Shown: piece after piece, positions 44,147-53,492 of the stretch
Layout: every line of letters begins with the position of its first letter
How positions within the stretch are numbered: the first letter of the stretch is position 1
Source of the DNA: Planctomycetaceae bacterium
GTDB taxonomy: Bacteria > Planctomycetota > Planctomycetia > Planctomycetales > Planctomycetaceae
Reading direction: 5' to 3'
Assembly: GCA_021732785.1 (NCBI GenBank)
Contig: JAKFUG010000001.1
Span: forward strand, 121,055 to 185,054
Length of the DNA: 64,000 bases
The notes under the pieces: generated by a model
The model's database searches: none
What the model was told of the DNA's origin: nothing
Seen by the model: only the letters and a program-made list of their open reading frames with translations
Position numbers and translations under genes: made by a program

Positions 44147-45037
44147 CACGGCGACGTTCGGGTCGAGGAAGCCGAGGCTTTTCATCCATTCGGCACAGCG
44201 CTGCGGCCAATCGTTGATCGGTTTGCCGTCTTTACGCATGCCGAATCCGTGTCTACCCTTCGCGCAAATGTGGAGTTCGGCTGACAGATCACGCTTCTTG
44301 TACTCCAGATACAGCATCGCCGCTTCGACTGGGTTTGTTTTGTCATCGTGAGCGACCAGAAAAAAGACCGGCGGCGCATCGGGCGGGATGTTGAATCCGG
44401 GCCGGAACTTCGATGGGTCGTCCTTGTCGAGAAAGCCGCCGCCATAAATGAATACTAAAAAGTCCGGACCACGCGGGTCATCGAGTTCGGGTTTCTGGGG
44501 ATAGGTCCGACTGCCTCGATCCCACGCGACATGCCCGGCGAGGTTCGCTCCCGCCGAAAATCCCAGCAGGCCCACTCGCTTCGGATCGAGTTTCCATTCG
44601 GCCGCGTGATACCGCACCAGACCCAGGGCACGCTCTGCGTCTTGGACGGGCAGCTCAAACATTTCTTTCTCGTCGCGCGTCGGTGTGCGGTATTTCAACA
44701 GTACGGCTGTGACGCCCAGTGAGTTGAGCCATTCGCAGACTTGCGTTCCTTCGTGAGCATACGAAAGAAACATGAAACCACCGCCGGGGGCGACAATCAC
44801 CGATGTTCCATTCGGTTTCTCCGGCCGAAAGACCGTGATCGTGGGATCGCTGACATCCGAAATGCGATTGGGGCCGACTCCGCCGTAGGATTGGATGAGT
44901 TTCGCCGTCGCTTCCGACTTCGGGACCATCGCCGTCGGTGGTCCGTCGGGCCAGAGTTTTAACGTGATGGGCTCGACGGCGACGGCTACATTGGCTGCGG
45001 CACACAGCACAAAGAGGCTCAGCAAGTGGGTCTTCAT
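44138..45037 (-). CDS. Exported alpha/beta-hydrolase esterase
   Basis: Protein of 299 aa with a Sec signal (MKTHLLSLFVLCAAANVAVAVEP). Alpha/beta hydrolase features: oxyanion-loop VIVAPGGGFMFLSYAHEG, nucleophile GFSAGANLAGHVAW, acid near VAHDDKTNPVEAAMLY and H in CAKGRHGFGM. It resembles acetyl-xylan/feruloyl-type esterases found in planctomycete polysaccharide clusters. The annotated start is ATG 45037; a longer reading adds no signal peptide. Confidence 0.88.
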   Translation of the reverse strand: MKTHLLSLFVLCAAANVAVAVEPITLKLWPDGPPTAMVPKSEATAKLIQSYGGVGPNRISDVSDPTITVFRPEKPNGTSVIVAPGGGFMFLSYAHEGTQVCEWLNSLGVTAVLLKYRTPTRDEKEMFELPVQDAERALGLVRYHAAEWKLDPKRVGLLGFSAGANLAGHVAWDRGSRTYPQKPELDDPRGPDFLVFIYGGGFLDKDDPSKFRPGFNIPPDAPPVFFLVAHDDKTNPVEAAMLYLEYKKRDLSAELHICAKGRHGFGMRKDGKPINDWPQRCAEWMKSLGFLDPNVAVLR

Positions 45038-45170
45038 CTCGTTGCGTTCTCCACGACAGGGGTGCCTGGCTTCACAGACTGTCGGCCGAAGCTCTGGTTT
45101 GGGCAGAGTTGCCAGCCACATGGTACAAAGCGAACTGGGGTTTGTTGACGGTTGATGCGGGAACATCCTG

Positions 45171-45896
45171 GTGAAATGTGTTCTGAAGCTGGCAATCTTG
45201 TTGCTGATGTCGCACACGGCGGTTGAGGCGGCGGATGTGCCGCCTCCCAAACCGATGAACGGAAATCTCGCCGCAGGAAAGGTGCTGTGTCTTGGTAACA
45301 GCATCACATTTCACGGCCCGGCTCCCGCCATTGGCTGGACAGGGAACTGGGGCATGGCTGCCAGTGCCAAAGAGAAGGACTACGTCCATCTTCTCACTGC
45401 GGAGATTGCCAAATCTACCGGCGTAAAGCCGGAGATTAGAGTCCGCAATATCGCTGACTTTGAACGCGGATACGGTAGCTTCGACATCGAGACAAACCTC
45501 AGGGATGAGCTGCACTTTCAACCGGACCTCGTGATCGTGGCCATTGGCGAGAATGTGGCCGAACTCGCCGACGCTGAGGCACGCGACAAGTTCGCCGCGG
45601 CATTCGCGAGGCTCCTGTCGATCCTCAAAGAGCACGGCCAACCGACGATTTTCGTCCGCAGTTCGTTCTGGCCACATCCAGTCAAAGACGACATCCTGCG
45701 GAAGGCTAGTGTGGAGGCCGGCGTCACGTTTGTGGACATTGCCAAGATCGGACGCGATCCATCGAATGCAGCCAGTTCCGAGCGGAAGATCGAGCATGCC
45801 GGTGTTGCCGCGCATCCCGGTGACAAAGGGATGAGGGCGATCGCGGATGCGCTTTTTGCCGCCATGCGTCGAAAAGCTGGGCTGATTGAAAAGTGA
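45171..45896 (+). CDS. Exported SGNH-hydrolase
   Basis: Protein of 241 aa from GTG 45171, divergent from the esterase. The signal (MKCVLKLAILLLMSHTAVEAAD) is followed by VLCLGNSITFHGPAPAIGW (here GNS in place of GDS), the LVIVAIGENVAEL block and the C-terminal AAHPGDKGMRAIADAL with the catalytic His. It is only distantly related to the two SGNH proteins at 33032 and 33862. Confidence 0.85.
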   Translation: MKCVLKLAILLLMSHTAVEAADVPPPKPMNGNLAAGKVLCLGNSITFHGPAPAIGWTGNWGMAASAKEKDYVHLLTAEIAKSTGVKPEIRVRNIADFERGYGSFDIETNLRDELHFQPDLVIVAIGENVAELADAEARDKFAAAFARLLSILKEHGQPTIFVRSSFWPHPVKDDILRKASVEAGVTFVDIAKIGRDPSNAASSERKIEHAGVAAHPGDKGMRAIADALFAAMRRKAGLIEK

Positions 45897-46627
45897 TCTA
45901 TGATGAACTTCGCGGCCGGAGATTGAAGCATCCAAGCCCCCCAGTTATCCGATTTTATTCTCCGGAGAGATTGGTGTGGTGGGGGGAGCGCCCAGAACAG
46001 GGAGCCCACTGGGGCGCTGACAATTTCAAAAAAAAGTTGCTGAATTCGCGTCTATCTCGTTGCTTTGATTTTCGGCATGCCGCCATAATCAGACGCGTCT
46101 GAAACGGAAAGTACCTGCCGCTGTTCGCGAATATCGAGAATCTACTGGATCTCGATCCCTTCGCGAGCCCATGCCTTGACCGATGAGTCAGCCACGACTT
46201 TTGCTAGAGCTTGCAGTTGCCTGAATGGCGTGCAGCCGAAAGTCGTCTGACACTCTCGAAGGCCACAACTTGTGGCCTGATGTGTGATGGGTTTGGTTGA
46301 TCTGCCGAGCGCGTCTCGGTGGGTTGCGTCAGAAAGGCGATACGCCCCGCAATGCGTTGCTGGCGTCGTCTTTCCCTCAATCAATCCCGTCAGTTGTGCC
46401 CAAGAGGTCTGGCGCGATTCCCAATTCTGACCTGGGATGGTCGGTGGTTGTGCGGCCGTACGTTGCATGATCCGTACTGAGTCACGATCCGAGAGAGGTT
46501 CCGTCGCTGCTCAGCCACCCACGAGGTGCCGATCACCGACCAGACCAAAACGGTCCATTCTGGCGAAGCGCGAAACGCTCGCGGTTTGCCAGTGACCTCA
46601 CGACACCGCATTTTCGGGAGAACCTTG
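45897..46627. other. Intergenic region, no gene recognised
   Basis: About 730 bases, with an A-rich run at 46027-46035 and a 14-nt palindrome TCAGACGCGTCTGA (46089-46102). The frames here are short and unsupported. It separates the exported-enzyme block from the DUF5131 group. Confidence 0.5.
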
Positions 46628-47770
46628 ATGTCAATCACGACCAACATTCAATGGTGCGATAGCACGACCAACCCCATCATGGGCTGTAACGGCTGCGAGC
46701 TGCTCCCAACCCCGGAGAAGCTCTTGGCAGCAATCGATCGCGCCTGCCTTTTGGCGGGGATTTCGGGCTGGACAAAGGGGACCGCGAAGTCCCTCTTCGG
46801 CGAAGTGCTGGCACAGGACTGGGCCACGCTCGAAGAATCGGAGACCGGACCGGGCGAGGGGCACCAGAACGGCCTGTCCACCACCAACCTACGGCACCTG
46901 CGAAAGCGAATGAAACGCCGAGCTTCGGAGCTGTTCTCCGCGAAGGCAGGCCGTCTCATCCAGGCCACGATCGAAAAGAGCCTGAAGTGCTACGCCGCCC
47001 AACTCCACGCAAATCGGGGCTTCGACCTGGAGAATCCCCAGCGTGATGTCAACGTGGGCTACGCCCCGACCTTCGAGACGATCACCCTGTTTCCCGGTCG
47101 TACGAAAGTTGCGGCCCAATGGTCTGACCTGACTGGGATCGAGCGGGACGAGAAGCCGTGGCTGAATGGATTGCCGCGTCTGATCTTCGTGTCGGATATG
47201 GGCGACGCTTTCTCTCGCAAGCAGGACTTCGAGTTTCTGCGGAGCGAGATGGCAGCGTTCCAGACTCCGGAAGGACAGCGACATCTCTGGCTGTGGCTGA
47301 CCAAACGCCCCGATGTGATGCGGCAGTTTGTCGACAGCATCGGAGGCTTCCCGGCCAACGTCTGTGCAATGACGACAGTCACTTCATCCAAGACGCTGTC
47401 CCGAGTGGATGCCTTGCGCGAGGTGAATGCGGCAGTTCGAGGGTTGTCGCTGGAACCGCTCTGGGAACCTCTCGCGGACAAGATCGACCTGACCGGGATC
47501 GACTGGGTCATCGTCGGTGGCGAGAGCGGTGCGAGAGCCAACGTGGAGTTGTTCCCCGTGGAGTGGGCCATCGAACTGCGGGATCGCTGCCGAGAGGAAG
47601 GCTTGGCTTTCTTCCTGAAGCAGCTCGGCCGTCTTCCAAGCCTCCAGGGAAGAGAGTTCAAGCTGCGGCATCCGCACGGCGGTGACTGGTCCGAATGGAC
47701 ACGCGGCCTGCGGGTCCGGGAGATGCCGGAATACTTCTACAGCTACGCCGATCAGATCGTAACGGCATAG
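46628..47770 (+). CDS. DUF5131 (phage Gp37/Gp68-like) protein with a split Cys motif
   Basis: Protein of 380 aa. DUF5131 landmarks are IQWCDSTTNPIMGCNGC, RLIFVSDMGDAFSRK, HLWLWLTKRPDVM, LSLEPLWEPL, WVIVGGESGARA and AFFLKQLGRL. In most family members the third Cys, within CYA, follows at once. Here about 95 residues, mostly helical and Lys/Arg-rich, separate GCNGCE from KCYAAQLHANRG. The family has a radical-SAM-like Cys cluster and is frequent in phages and islands; function is unknown. ATG 46628 follows GGGAGAACC. The next gene starts 108 nt on, after a hairpin. Confidence 0.85.
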   Translation: MSITTNIQWCDSTTNPIMGCNGCELLPTPEKLLAAIDRACLLAGISGWTKGTAKSLFGEVLAQDWATLEESETGPGEGHQNGLSTTNLRHLRKRMKRRASELFSAKAGRLIQATIEKSLKCYAAQLHANRGFDLENPQRDVNVGYAPTFETITLFPGRTKVAAQWSDLTGIERDEKPWLNGLPRLIFVSDMGDAFSRKQDFEFLRSEMAAFQTPEGQRHLWLWLTKRPDVMRQFVDSIGGFPANVCAMTTVTSSKTLSRVDALREVNAAVRGLSLEPLWEPLADKIDLTGIDWVIVGGESGARANVELFPVEWAIELRDRCREEGLAFFLKQLGRLPSLQGREFKLRHPHGGDWSEWTRGLRVREMPEYFYSYADQIVTA

Positions 47771-47832
47771 AGTCGCTACCAACCCACCCTGACCAGTTTG
47801 GCGGCTCACCACGAGGGAGTGCCACTTTTTCC

Positions 47833-47863
47833 GACCGGCGGACTCACGACGAGTCCGCCGGTC
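47833..47863. other. 12-bp perfect hairpin before the GIY-YIG fusion gene
   Basis: GACCGGCGGACT (47833-47844) pairs perfectly with AGTCCGCCGGTC (47852-47863) around a 7-nt loop. It ends 15 nt before GTG 47879 and is followed by ATTGAGGGGCTTTT. It may be a terminator for the DUF5131 gene or mask or frame the ribosome binding site. Confidence 0.6.
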
Positions 47864-47878
47864 ATTGAGGGGCTTTTC

Positions 47879-49213
47879 GTGATTTTACTTCCACAAACGT
47901 CCGGCGTTTACATCCTCGTCTTCCACTTGGCGAAGGCGACCAGCATCGCATTCGATCGCAAGGGGACTCAGCACTCATTTCCGCCGGGCTGGTATCTCTA
48001 CGTGGGTAGTGCCTGTGGTGCAGGCGGACTCAAAGGTCGTCTGACCCGGCATCAGCGTCATATTGGCGATCGCAAACGGTTTCACTGGCACGTCGATTAT
48101 TTTCGCGAGCACGCCCTGCTCTGCGAAATCTGGTACGGCGAGACGGCACACTCCGAGTTCGAGCATCACTGGGCTAAGGCGTTGTCAGACCTCGTTGGCA
48201 CGACCGTGCCGGTTCCGAAGTTCGGTGCCAGTGACTGTGGGGCCCAATGCCCTTCCCACTTCTTCCAACTCCCCGATCGTCCGTCGACCGCTACGTTTCG
48301 CGCGAAGCTGGCATCGCGGCATCTTTCATTGAAAATCCTCGTTGAGTTCGTTGCAGAGCCACGCAACAAGAACGAATCCGCACGCGGACTCCAGGACGAG
48401 TACCTGCTCGGGCGACGATTCCTCGAAGTCCGCCGCCGATCGATTCCGGAAAGCAGCTTGGAACCTTGCAAATGGGTCAGTCTTGCGAAACGCAAACCAG
48501 CAAGGCAACTTGCTGAACAGATTGTGAAGCAGATGAAAGTTTCGTTTCCGACGCTTAAAGAAGCGATTGAGTTCGCTACGACCGTCGAGACGCTCGTCGA
48601 GAACTGTCGGGCGAACGTCTTGCAAATTCTTTTTGATCCACATCGACCGCAGGGACGGAAAGCAATCATGTCACTCAGCCGGACATCGGATATTCGCCAA
48701 CGGTATCGCGTCAACGGGGTGATTCATGGTCTGTTCCGATCAGTGGCCCCGCATTCGGATGACACCGTGTTCGACACGGTGAAGTATGGCGAGGTGCCCA
48801 GCCGGCTTGCGAGGGCGCGCGGGAGTCTTGAGAGACTTCTGGAACTGCTGAGCACTGCTGGCGAGAATGTCCTCTCGGAAGGGAGACGATTGAGTCGTCT
48901 TTGTCGTTTGTCCGCACAGCGACTCGACGGAGGCTTGATGAATCGGATTGCGCCGGCATCGGCAGTTCCACGTTATCTTGGTAAGGAGATCCTCATGTCG
49001 ACGTTGAGGTCCGAAGCCGTCCAGGGAAGGACGATCGGAAAGGCCCGGCAAGCGCTCCGGTTGACCGTCAAGAATCTGTGGGATTTCGAGGAGATGATGC
49101 GTCGCGGGCTGGTGCCAACCGCAGAGGAACTCGCGACGACACGTCGGGAAAGTGAGCAAATCCAGACGACGGCACGAAAGATTGAGTGCCAGGAGCATTT
49201 GTTCGTGAGATGA
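47879..49213 (+). CDS. DUF123 (GIY-YIG-like) domain fused to a long unknown domain
   Basis: Protein of 444 aa from GTG 47879 (GAGGGG upstream). The N-terminal about 140 residues match DUF123, a GIY-YIG nuclease relative: TSGVYILVFHLAK, FPPGWYLYVGSACGAGGLKGRLTRHQR, FHWHVDYFREHALLCEIWYGE, then CGAQCPSHFF. The remaining about 300 residues are helical, rich in Arg/Leu/Glu, and not recognised; they may bind nucleic acid. A start at ATG 47798 is possible but would run through the hairpin. Position after DUF5131 suggests a joint function. Confidence 0.7.
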   Translation: MILLPQTSGVYILVFHLAKATSIAFDRKGTQHSFPPGWYLYVGSACGAGGLKGRLTRHQRHIGDRKRFHWHVDYFREHALLCEIWYGETAHSEFEHHWAKALSDLVGTTVPVPKFGASDCGAQCPSHFFQLPDRPSTATFRAKLASRHLSLKILVEFVAEPRNKNESARGLQDEYLLGRRFLEVRRRSIPESSLEPCKWVSLAKRKPARQLAEQIVKQMKVSFPTLKEAIEFATTVETLVENCRANVLQILFDPHRPQGRKAIMSLSRTSDIRQRYRVNGVIHGLFRSVAPHSDDTVFDTVKYGEVPSRLARARGSLERLLELLSTAGENVLSEGRRLSRLCRLSAQRLDGGLMNRIAPASAVPRYLGKEILMSTLRSEAVQGRTIGKARQALRLTVKNLWDFEEMMRRGLVPTAEELATTRRESEQIQTTARKIECQEHLFVR

Positions 49214-49328
49214 TGAATCATATCGAGTCAGCGTGTGCCACGTTGAAGCGTGCCGCGATTAAGTAGCGGTAACACTGCCATCGGTTTGATCCGATGGTTC
49301 GAAGGCCCAATGGATTGGAGATCCCCGC

Positions 49329-49949
49329 ATGAACACCGAACTTGAACACCGCGCGTGGCATATCGCCGGGCATGCCTATGCCGCAGCGATGTGTGGTTTT
49401 TCGGTTCACAAACTCGCGCTCGATGGCTTTTCCGACGCCGATATTGAGCAGCGCGGCACTGCGCGACGTCTGGATCCGTGGACGATGATTCGTGTGCCAA
49501 ACTGGGATGGAGTCAATGGCGGTCGTGATCATGCGCGGGTGATCGAAGGTTTGATGAGCATCGCCGTGGCGGGACCGTGTGCCGAACTGTTACACCGCGA
49601 GATGCCATGCGACATTGCGCACGTCCAGCAGTTTGCGATCGACTGGGATCAAGCGTGGAAGTCCGCGGGCTTCTTCTGGGAGGAGGAGCCGTTGCGAAGG
49701 AGTTGGCTGGAGCGATGGATTCACAGCAGTCCTGCGGTGATCTCTTATGGTGCGCACGACTTCTACACGAGCGTCGCCGGGAAGTTGCGGGAAGAGGGAA
49801 CAATGACGGGTGAGGAAGTGCAGGCGGCATGGGATCGACTGAAGGCGGCCGAAAAGCGGAGCCGTTGCCGACGGGAGCCACTGAGAAAACCGGTCTTGCT
49901 GGATTTCGACGATCCGGAATGTCCAGAGGAAGATTGCTTGATGTTTTGA
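49329..49949 (+). CDS. Peptidase-M41-like protein lacking the catalytic Glu
   Basis: Protein of 206 aa. The N terminus RAWHIAGHAYAAAMCGF lines up with the FtsH/M41 zinc motif (HEAGHA), but Ile replaces the catalytic Glu: H11-I12-A13-G14-H15. Further on, MSIAVAGPCAELLHREMPCDIAHVQQFAIDWDQA fits the M41 helix that supplies the third ligand (D or H). Metal binding is thus plausible but not peptide cleavage. The C-terminal tail is acidic with Cys (DDPECPEEDCLMF). It stands alone with no AAA domain. It may be a regulator or adaptor. Confidence 0.6.
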   Translation: MNTELEHRAWHIAGHAYAAAMCGFSVHKLALDGFSDADIEQRGTARRLDPWTMIRVPNWDGVNGGRDHARVIEGLMSIAVAGPCAELLHREMPCDIAHVQQFAIDWDQAWKSAGFFWEEEPLRRSWLERWIHSSPAVISYGAHDFYTSVAGKLREEGTMTGEEVQAAWDRLKAAEKRSRCRREPLRKPVLLDFDDPECPEEDCLMF

Positions 49950-50046
49950 ATCTCTTGACGAATGAGCGGGATGGTTTTTAAGGGAGTGCCAAGTCATCCG
50001 GCCGTGAAAGTTCGATTCATTGTTTCTGCGGCAATGATCGAACGGC

Positions 50047-52002
50047 ATGAGTGGTCAATGCGCTCGGTACAAACGCAGTTTTGAAACAAGATTTTTACTG
50101 TTGAACGAACATTTTGAACGCCTGTTGCGGTGTCTCGACCTTGAAGCAGCGGCTGAGTCCGATGCCGTCGCGGGAATGTCCCGTCGCTTGACGGGCTCGG
50201 CCGCCGAGCTGAGCGGGTGCAGTCTCGTGGGGCTCGCGATTCGAGACGAAACCACCGGTTTCGGCGGACGGGTGGTCGTGACGCTCGGGAAGCGAGATCG
50301 CCGTCTCGAACTTCCGTGGACTCGGCTGAATGCGGGCACTCCTGTCATCGTGTCAGAAGAAACCGCGGCGGCTGACGAAGTCTGGCGCGGAATCGTCACC
50401 CAGCGGAATCGGGCGACGATCACCGTGGCATTGGCGGAGTCACCGGAACCTGTCGCCGATCGGCCGACATTCCGCCTCGACTTGTCCTCGGATGAAATCT
50501 CCCGCCAACGGCAGCGGGACGCCTTGCGGAAGGCGATGGCCGCCGAGCGCGGGCCCTTGGCGGTATTGAAACACTGTCTTCTGGGCGAAGAGTCCCCGGT
50601 CTTCGGGACGCCGAAAGCATGGACGCGGTTATCCGCTCTGGATGATTCTCAGCGCGACGCGGTGACCCATGCGCTCGCGGCGGAAAGCGTTGCGATCATT
50701 CATGGCCCGCCGGGAACGGGAAAGACCACCACCGTCGTGGAACTTATCCGACAGGCAGTCCGCCGAGGTGAACGAGTCCTCGCCTGTGCGCCCAGTAATC
50801 TGGCGGTCGATAACCTGCTGGAACGGTTGCTGGCGGGCGGCGAACGAGTGATCCGTCTCGGTCATCCGGCCCGTGTTCTACCCGAGTTGCGCGAGCACAC
50901 GCTCGATGTCCTGGTGGAAACGCATTCTGACCTCAAGCTCGCGCGTGAGTGGACGAGCGAAGCCTGGTCATTGCGCCGACAAGCCAGCAAGTACAAGCGG
51001 ACCGCACCACCTCCCGGCGAACGCCGTAATCTGCGAGCCGAGGCCAAGCAACTGCTCGACGACGCGCGGCGGTTGGAATCGCGATTGGTCGCCCATCTGT
51101 TGGACTCGGCCACCGTCGTGTGTGCCACGCTGACCGGACTCAATGCGGAACTGCTCGGCGATCGGGTCTTTGATCTGGTTGTCATTGATGAAGCGGCTCA
51201 GGCGACCGAACCGACCTGCTGGATTCCGTTGCTCCGCGCCCGTCGACTCGTGCTGGCTGGCGATCATTGCCAGTTGCCGCCGACGGTCCTTTCCCACGCA
51301 GCCCGGAAGGAGAACTTTCACGTTAGTTTGATGGAGCGGCTGCACGGGCTTTGCGGAGCGGCGATCTCAAGGCGACTCACGAAACAATACCGCATGCACG
51401 AACAGATCATGCAGTTCTCGTCCGACGAGTTTTATGAATCGTCGCTGATTGCCGCCGACGCGGTTCGTCAGCATCGGCTCGCCGATCTGCCGCATGTGAC
51501 CCCCTGCCCCCTCACGCAAGCTGCGCTGAAGTTCTACGACACGGCGGGATCAAGTTGTGATGAGCAAGCCGAAACCGAGGGCTCCAGTCGCGAGAATCCC
51601 GGCGAAGCGGCCTTCGTGGCACAGCATGTCGCCGCACTGCTCGCCGCGGGAGTCGCCGCGGCGGAGATCGCCGTCATCACACCGTATGCCGCGCAGGCCC
51701 GCCGACTTCGCGAACTCATTTCTAATGAGGCGGTGGAAATCGACACGGTCGATGGTTTCCAAGGGCGTGAGAAGGAAGCGGTCGTCATCTCCCTCGTTCG
51801 ATCCAATCCGCAGGGTGAACTGGGATTTCTCACCGATACCCGTCGGATGAACGTCGCTCTCACGCGGGCGCGTCGGAGCCTGACGGTTTTCGGCGACAGC
51901 AGCACTCTCGCAAATCACGAGTTCTATGTTCGACTGCTGGAGTATTTCGAGAACCAAGAGGCTTATGGCACCGTCTGGGAACTCGACGAGGCGGCGACAT
52001 AG
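50047..52002 (+). CDS. IGHMBP2/UPF1-like SF1 helicase
   Basis: Protein of 651 aa of the SF1B AAA_11/AAA_12 type. Walker A is IIHGPPGTGKTTTVVELIRQ (about 220), Walker B LVVIDEAAQATEP, motif III VLAGDHCQLPP, motif IV-like QYRMHEQIMQF, motif V IDTVDGFQGREKEAVVISLVRS and motif VI RRMNVALTRARRSL. The N-terminal about 180 residues resemble the 1B/OB-like domain of SMUBP2. A 5'-3' RNA/DNA helicase is expected. The rightward gene after it is unrelated by domain. Confidence 0.9.
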   Translation: MSGQCARYKRSFETRFLLLNEHFERLLRCLDLEAAAESDAVAGMSRRLTGSAAELSGCSLVGLAIRDETTGFGGRVVVTLGKRDRRLELPWTRLNAGTPVIVSEETAAADEVWRGIVTQRNRATITVALAESPEPVADRPTFRLDLSSDEISRQRQRDALRKAMAAERGPLAVLKHCLLGEESPVFGTPKAWTRLSALDDSQRDAVTHALAAESVAIIHGPPGTGKTTTVVELIRQAVRRGERVLACAPSNLAVDNLLERLLAGGERVIRLGHPARVLPELREHTLDVLVETHSDLKLAREWTSEAWSLRRQASKYKRTAPPPGERRNLRAEAKQLLDDARRLESRLVAHLLDSATVVCATLTGLNAELLGDRVFDLVVIDEAAQATEPTCWIPLLRARRLVLAGDHCQLPPTVLSHAARKENFHVSLMERLHGLCGAAISRRLTKQYRMHEQIMQFSSDEFYESSLIAADAVRQHRLADLPHVTPCPLTQAALKFYDTAGSSCDEQAETEGSSRENPGEAAFVAQHVAALLAAGVAAAEIAVITPYAAQARRLRELISNEAVEIDTVDGFQGREKEAVVISLVRSNPQGELGFLTDTRRMNVALTRARRSLTVFGDSSTLANHEFYVRLLEYFENQEAYGTVWELDEAAT

Positions 52003-52175
52003 CCTCGATCGCTCACGTGCATTACCGTGGCCCGCGGTCGAGGAAAGGCGCTGTGTTCCCGGCTTAGACTTCAGGCCGAATGCGATCCGCTTTAGAATCC
52101 TCGCGAAGTCGCACCGAAGTCCATAGTGACGAATGATCCGGCGCGCACGAATACCGTCATCGAGGAAAAGTGCCG

Positions 52176-53210
52176 ATGCCACGAAACCCCGCTTCCGCTC
52201 AAGATGCACCCCAGACAATCAACTTCGACGCGGCCAAGAAGGCTCAAGTGCTGGCGAAGAATGCCGCCCAGTTGGCGGAATTTGCGGCCACGGCCCTCAT
52301 CGCCGCCGAGTCATTGGGCATCAAGACCAAGCCGCTCGAACACTTCACTCTGTCACCGGTCCAGCGGGAGGTCCTACTGACCGTCCCTGAAGTCACAAAG
52401 TCGATCAAGACCAAGCTGGCGAAGGACAAGGCGTCCTTCACCGTCGCCGAAGTCGCCAGCATGACGATGGCCCTGGCCGAAACGTCCATCGAAGGTGATC
52501 CCCGGAAGCAGATCGCCGTCCTGTTGGTCGCCAAGCACCTGACGGATCGCCTACAAGATGGGATCGACGGGCTCGGCGAAGCCAAACTTCAGAAGGCACA
52601 GAAGCCGAAGGGCAAGTCCAACCCCAAAGCGGCCGCTAACACCGTCTACCAATTCAAGATCACGTTAGTCGAATCGAAACCACGCATCTGGCGGCGAATT
52701 CAGGTTGAGGACTGCACTCTCGACAAGCTGCACGAACACATCCAGACGGCGATGGGCTGGACGAACTCTCATCTCCACCAGTTTGAGATTTTCGAGAAGC
52801 GATACGGCGATCCTGAACTGCTCGACGACGGCTTCGATGAGTTCCAGTGCATCGACTCAACGAAAATCAAGATGAGCGACATCACCCCGAATGCGGGCAA
52901 ACGATTCAGTTTTGCCTACGAGTACGATTTCGGCGATGGCTGGGAGCACGAGATTCTCTTCGAGGGTAGTCTCCAGAAGGAGCCGGGCAAGAAGTACCCG
53001 CTGTGTCTTGAAGGCGACCGAGCCTGTCCTCCCGAAGATGTGGGTGGCATCGGTGGCTTCGACGAGTTTCTTGAAGCATTGGCTGATCCCAAGCACGAAC
53101 AGCACGATGATTTCATGGAATGGGTTGGCGACTTCGACCCAGAGAAGTTCGACGCCAAGCAGGCGACCAAAGTGATGAAGAAGGGACTGCCGGACTGGAG
53201 AGATTCCTAA
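52176..53210 (+). CDS. Plasmid pRiA4b ORF-3 family protein
   Basis: Protein of 344 aa. The C-terminal half carries the family signature: VYQFKITLVESKPRIWRRIQVEDCTLDKLHEHIQTAMGWTNSHLHQFEI, FAYEYDFGDGWEHEILFEG, CLEGDRACPPEDVGGIGGFDEFLEALADP and FMEWVGDFDPEKFD. Function is unknown; the family is common on plasmids and islands. The N-terminal half is a helical extension. ATG 52176 follows GAGGAAA; GTG 52170 is an alternative. The stop is fused to the sulfatase remnant start (TAATG). Confidence 0.9.
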   Translation: MPRNPASAQDAPQTINFDAAKKAQVLAKNAAQLAEFAATALIAAESLGIKTKPLEHFTLSPVQREVLLTVPEVTKSIKTKLAKDKASFTVAEVASMTMALAETSIEGDPRKQIAVLLVAKHLTDRLQDGIDGLGEAKLQKAQKPKGKSNPKAAANTVYQFKITLVESKPRIWRRIQVEDCTLDKLHEHIQTAMGWTNSHLHQFEIFEKRYGDPELLDDGFDEFQCIDSTKIKMSDITPNAGKRFSFAYEYDFGDGWEHEILFEGSLQKEPGKKYPLCLEGDRACPPEDVGGIGGFDEFLEALADPKHEQHDDFMEWVGDFDPEKFDAKQATKVMKKGLPDWRDS

Positions 53211-53425
53211 TGCGACTTCTCAAGATGCTGTTTCTGGTCACACTCGTTGGCAGCACCGGCTGGGCGGTGACGGCGTCTGCACAGACGAATGGCTACACCA
53301 CACCACGACCGAATCTGTTGCTGATCGTGGTGGACGATAAGTATTACGGTTCGCCACAAACACACCAAAGAACCGGGAATTATCGGGTTATTTCTTCACA
53401 ACTGACTCTAGGGCAATTAGGTTAA
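53210..53425 (+). pseudogene. Truncated sulfatase (signal peptide and first strand only)
   Basis: Signal MRLLKMLFLVTLVGSTGWAV is followed by TTPRPNLLLIVVDD, the opening strand and metal-binding Asp pair of type I sulfatases. The next residues (KYYGSPQTHQRTGNYRV...) are unrelated, and stop comes at 53425. The gene is therefore cut at about 53336. AT-rich DNA follows up to the tRNA remnant. Confidence 0.85.
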
Positions 53426-53492
53426 ATTGAATCCAATTCAAGGCGATTAACTACACTCTGCTACACGATTAGGTGACCTGAATCTTAAAAAA

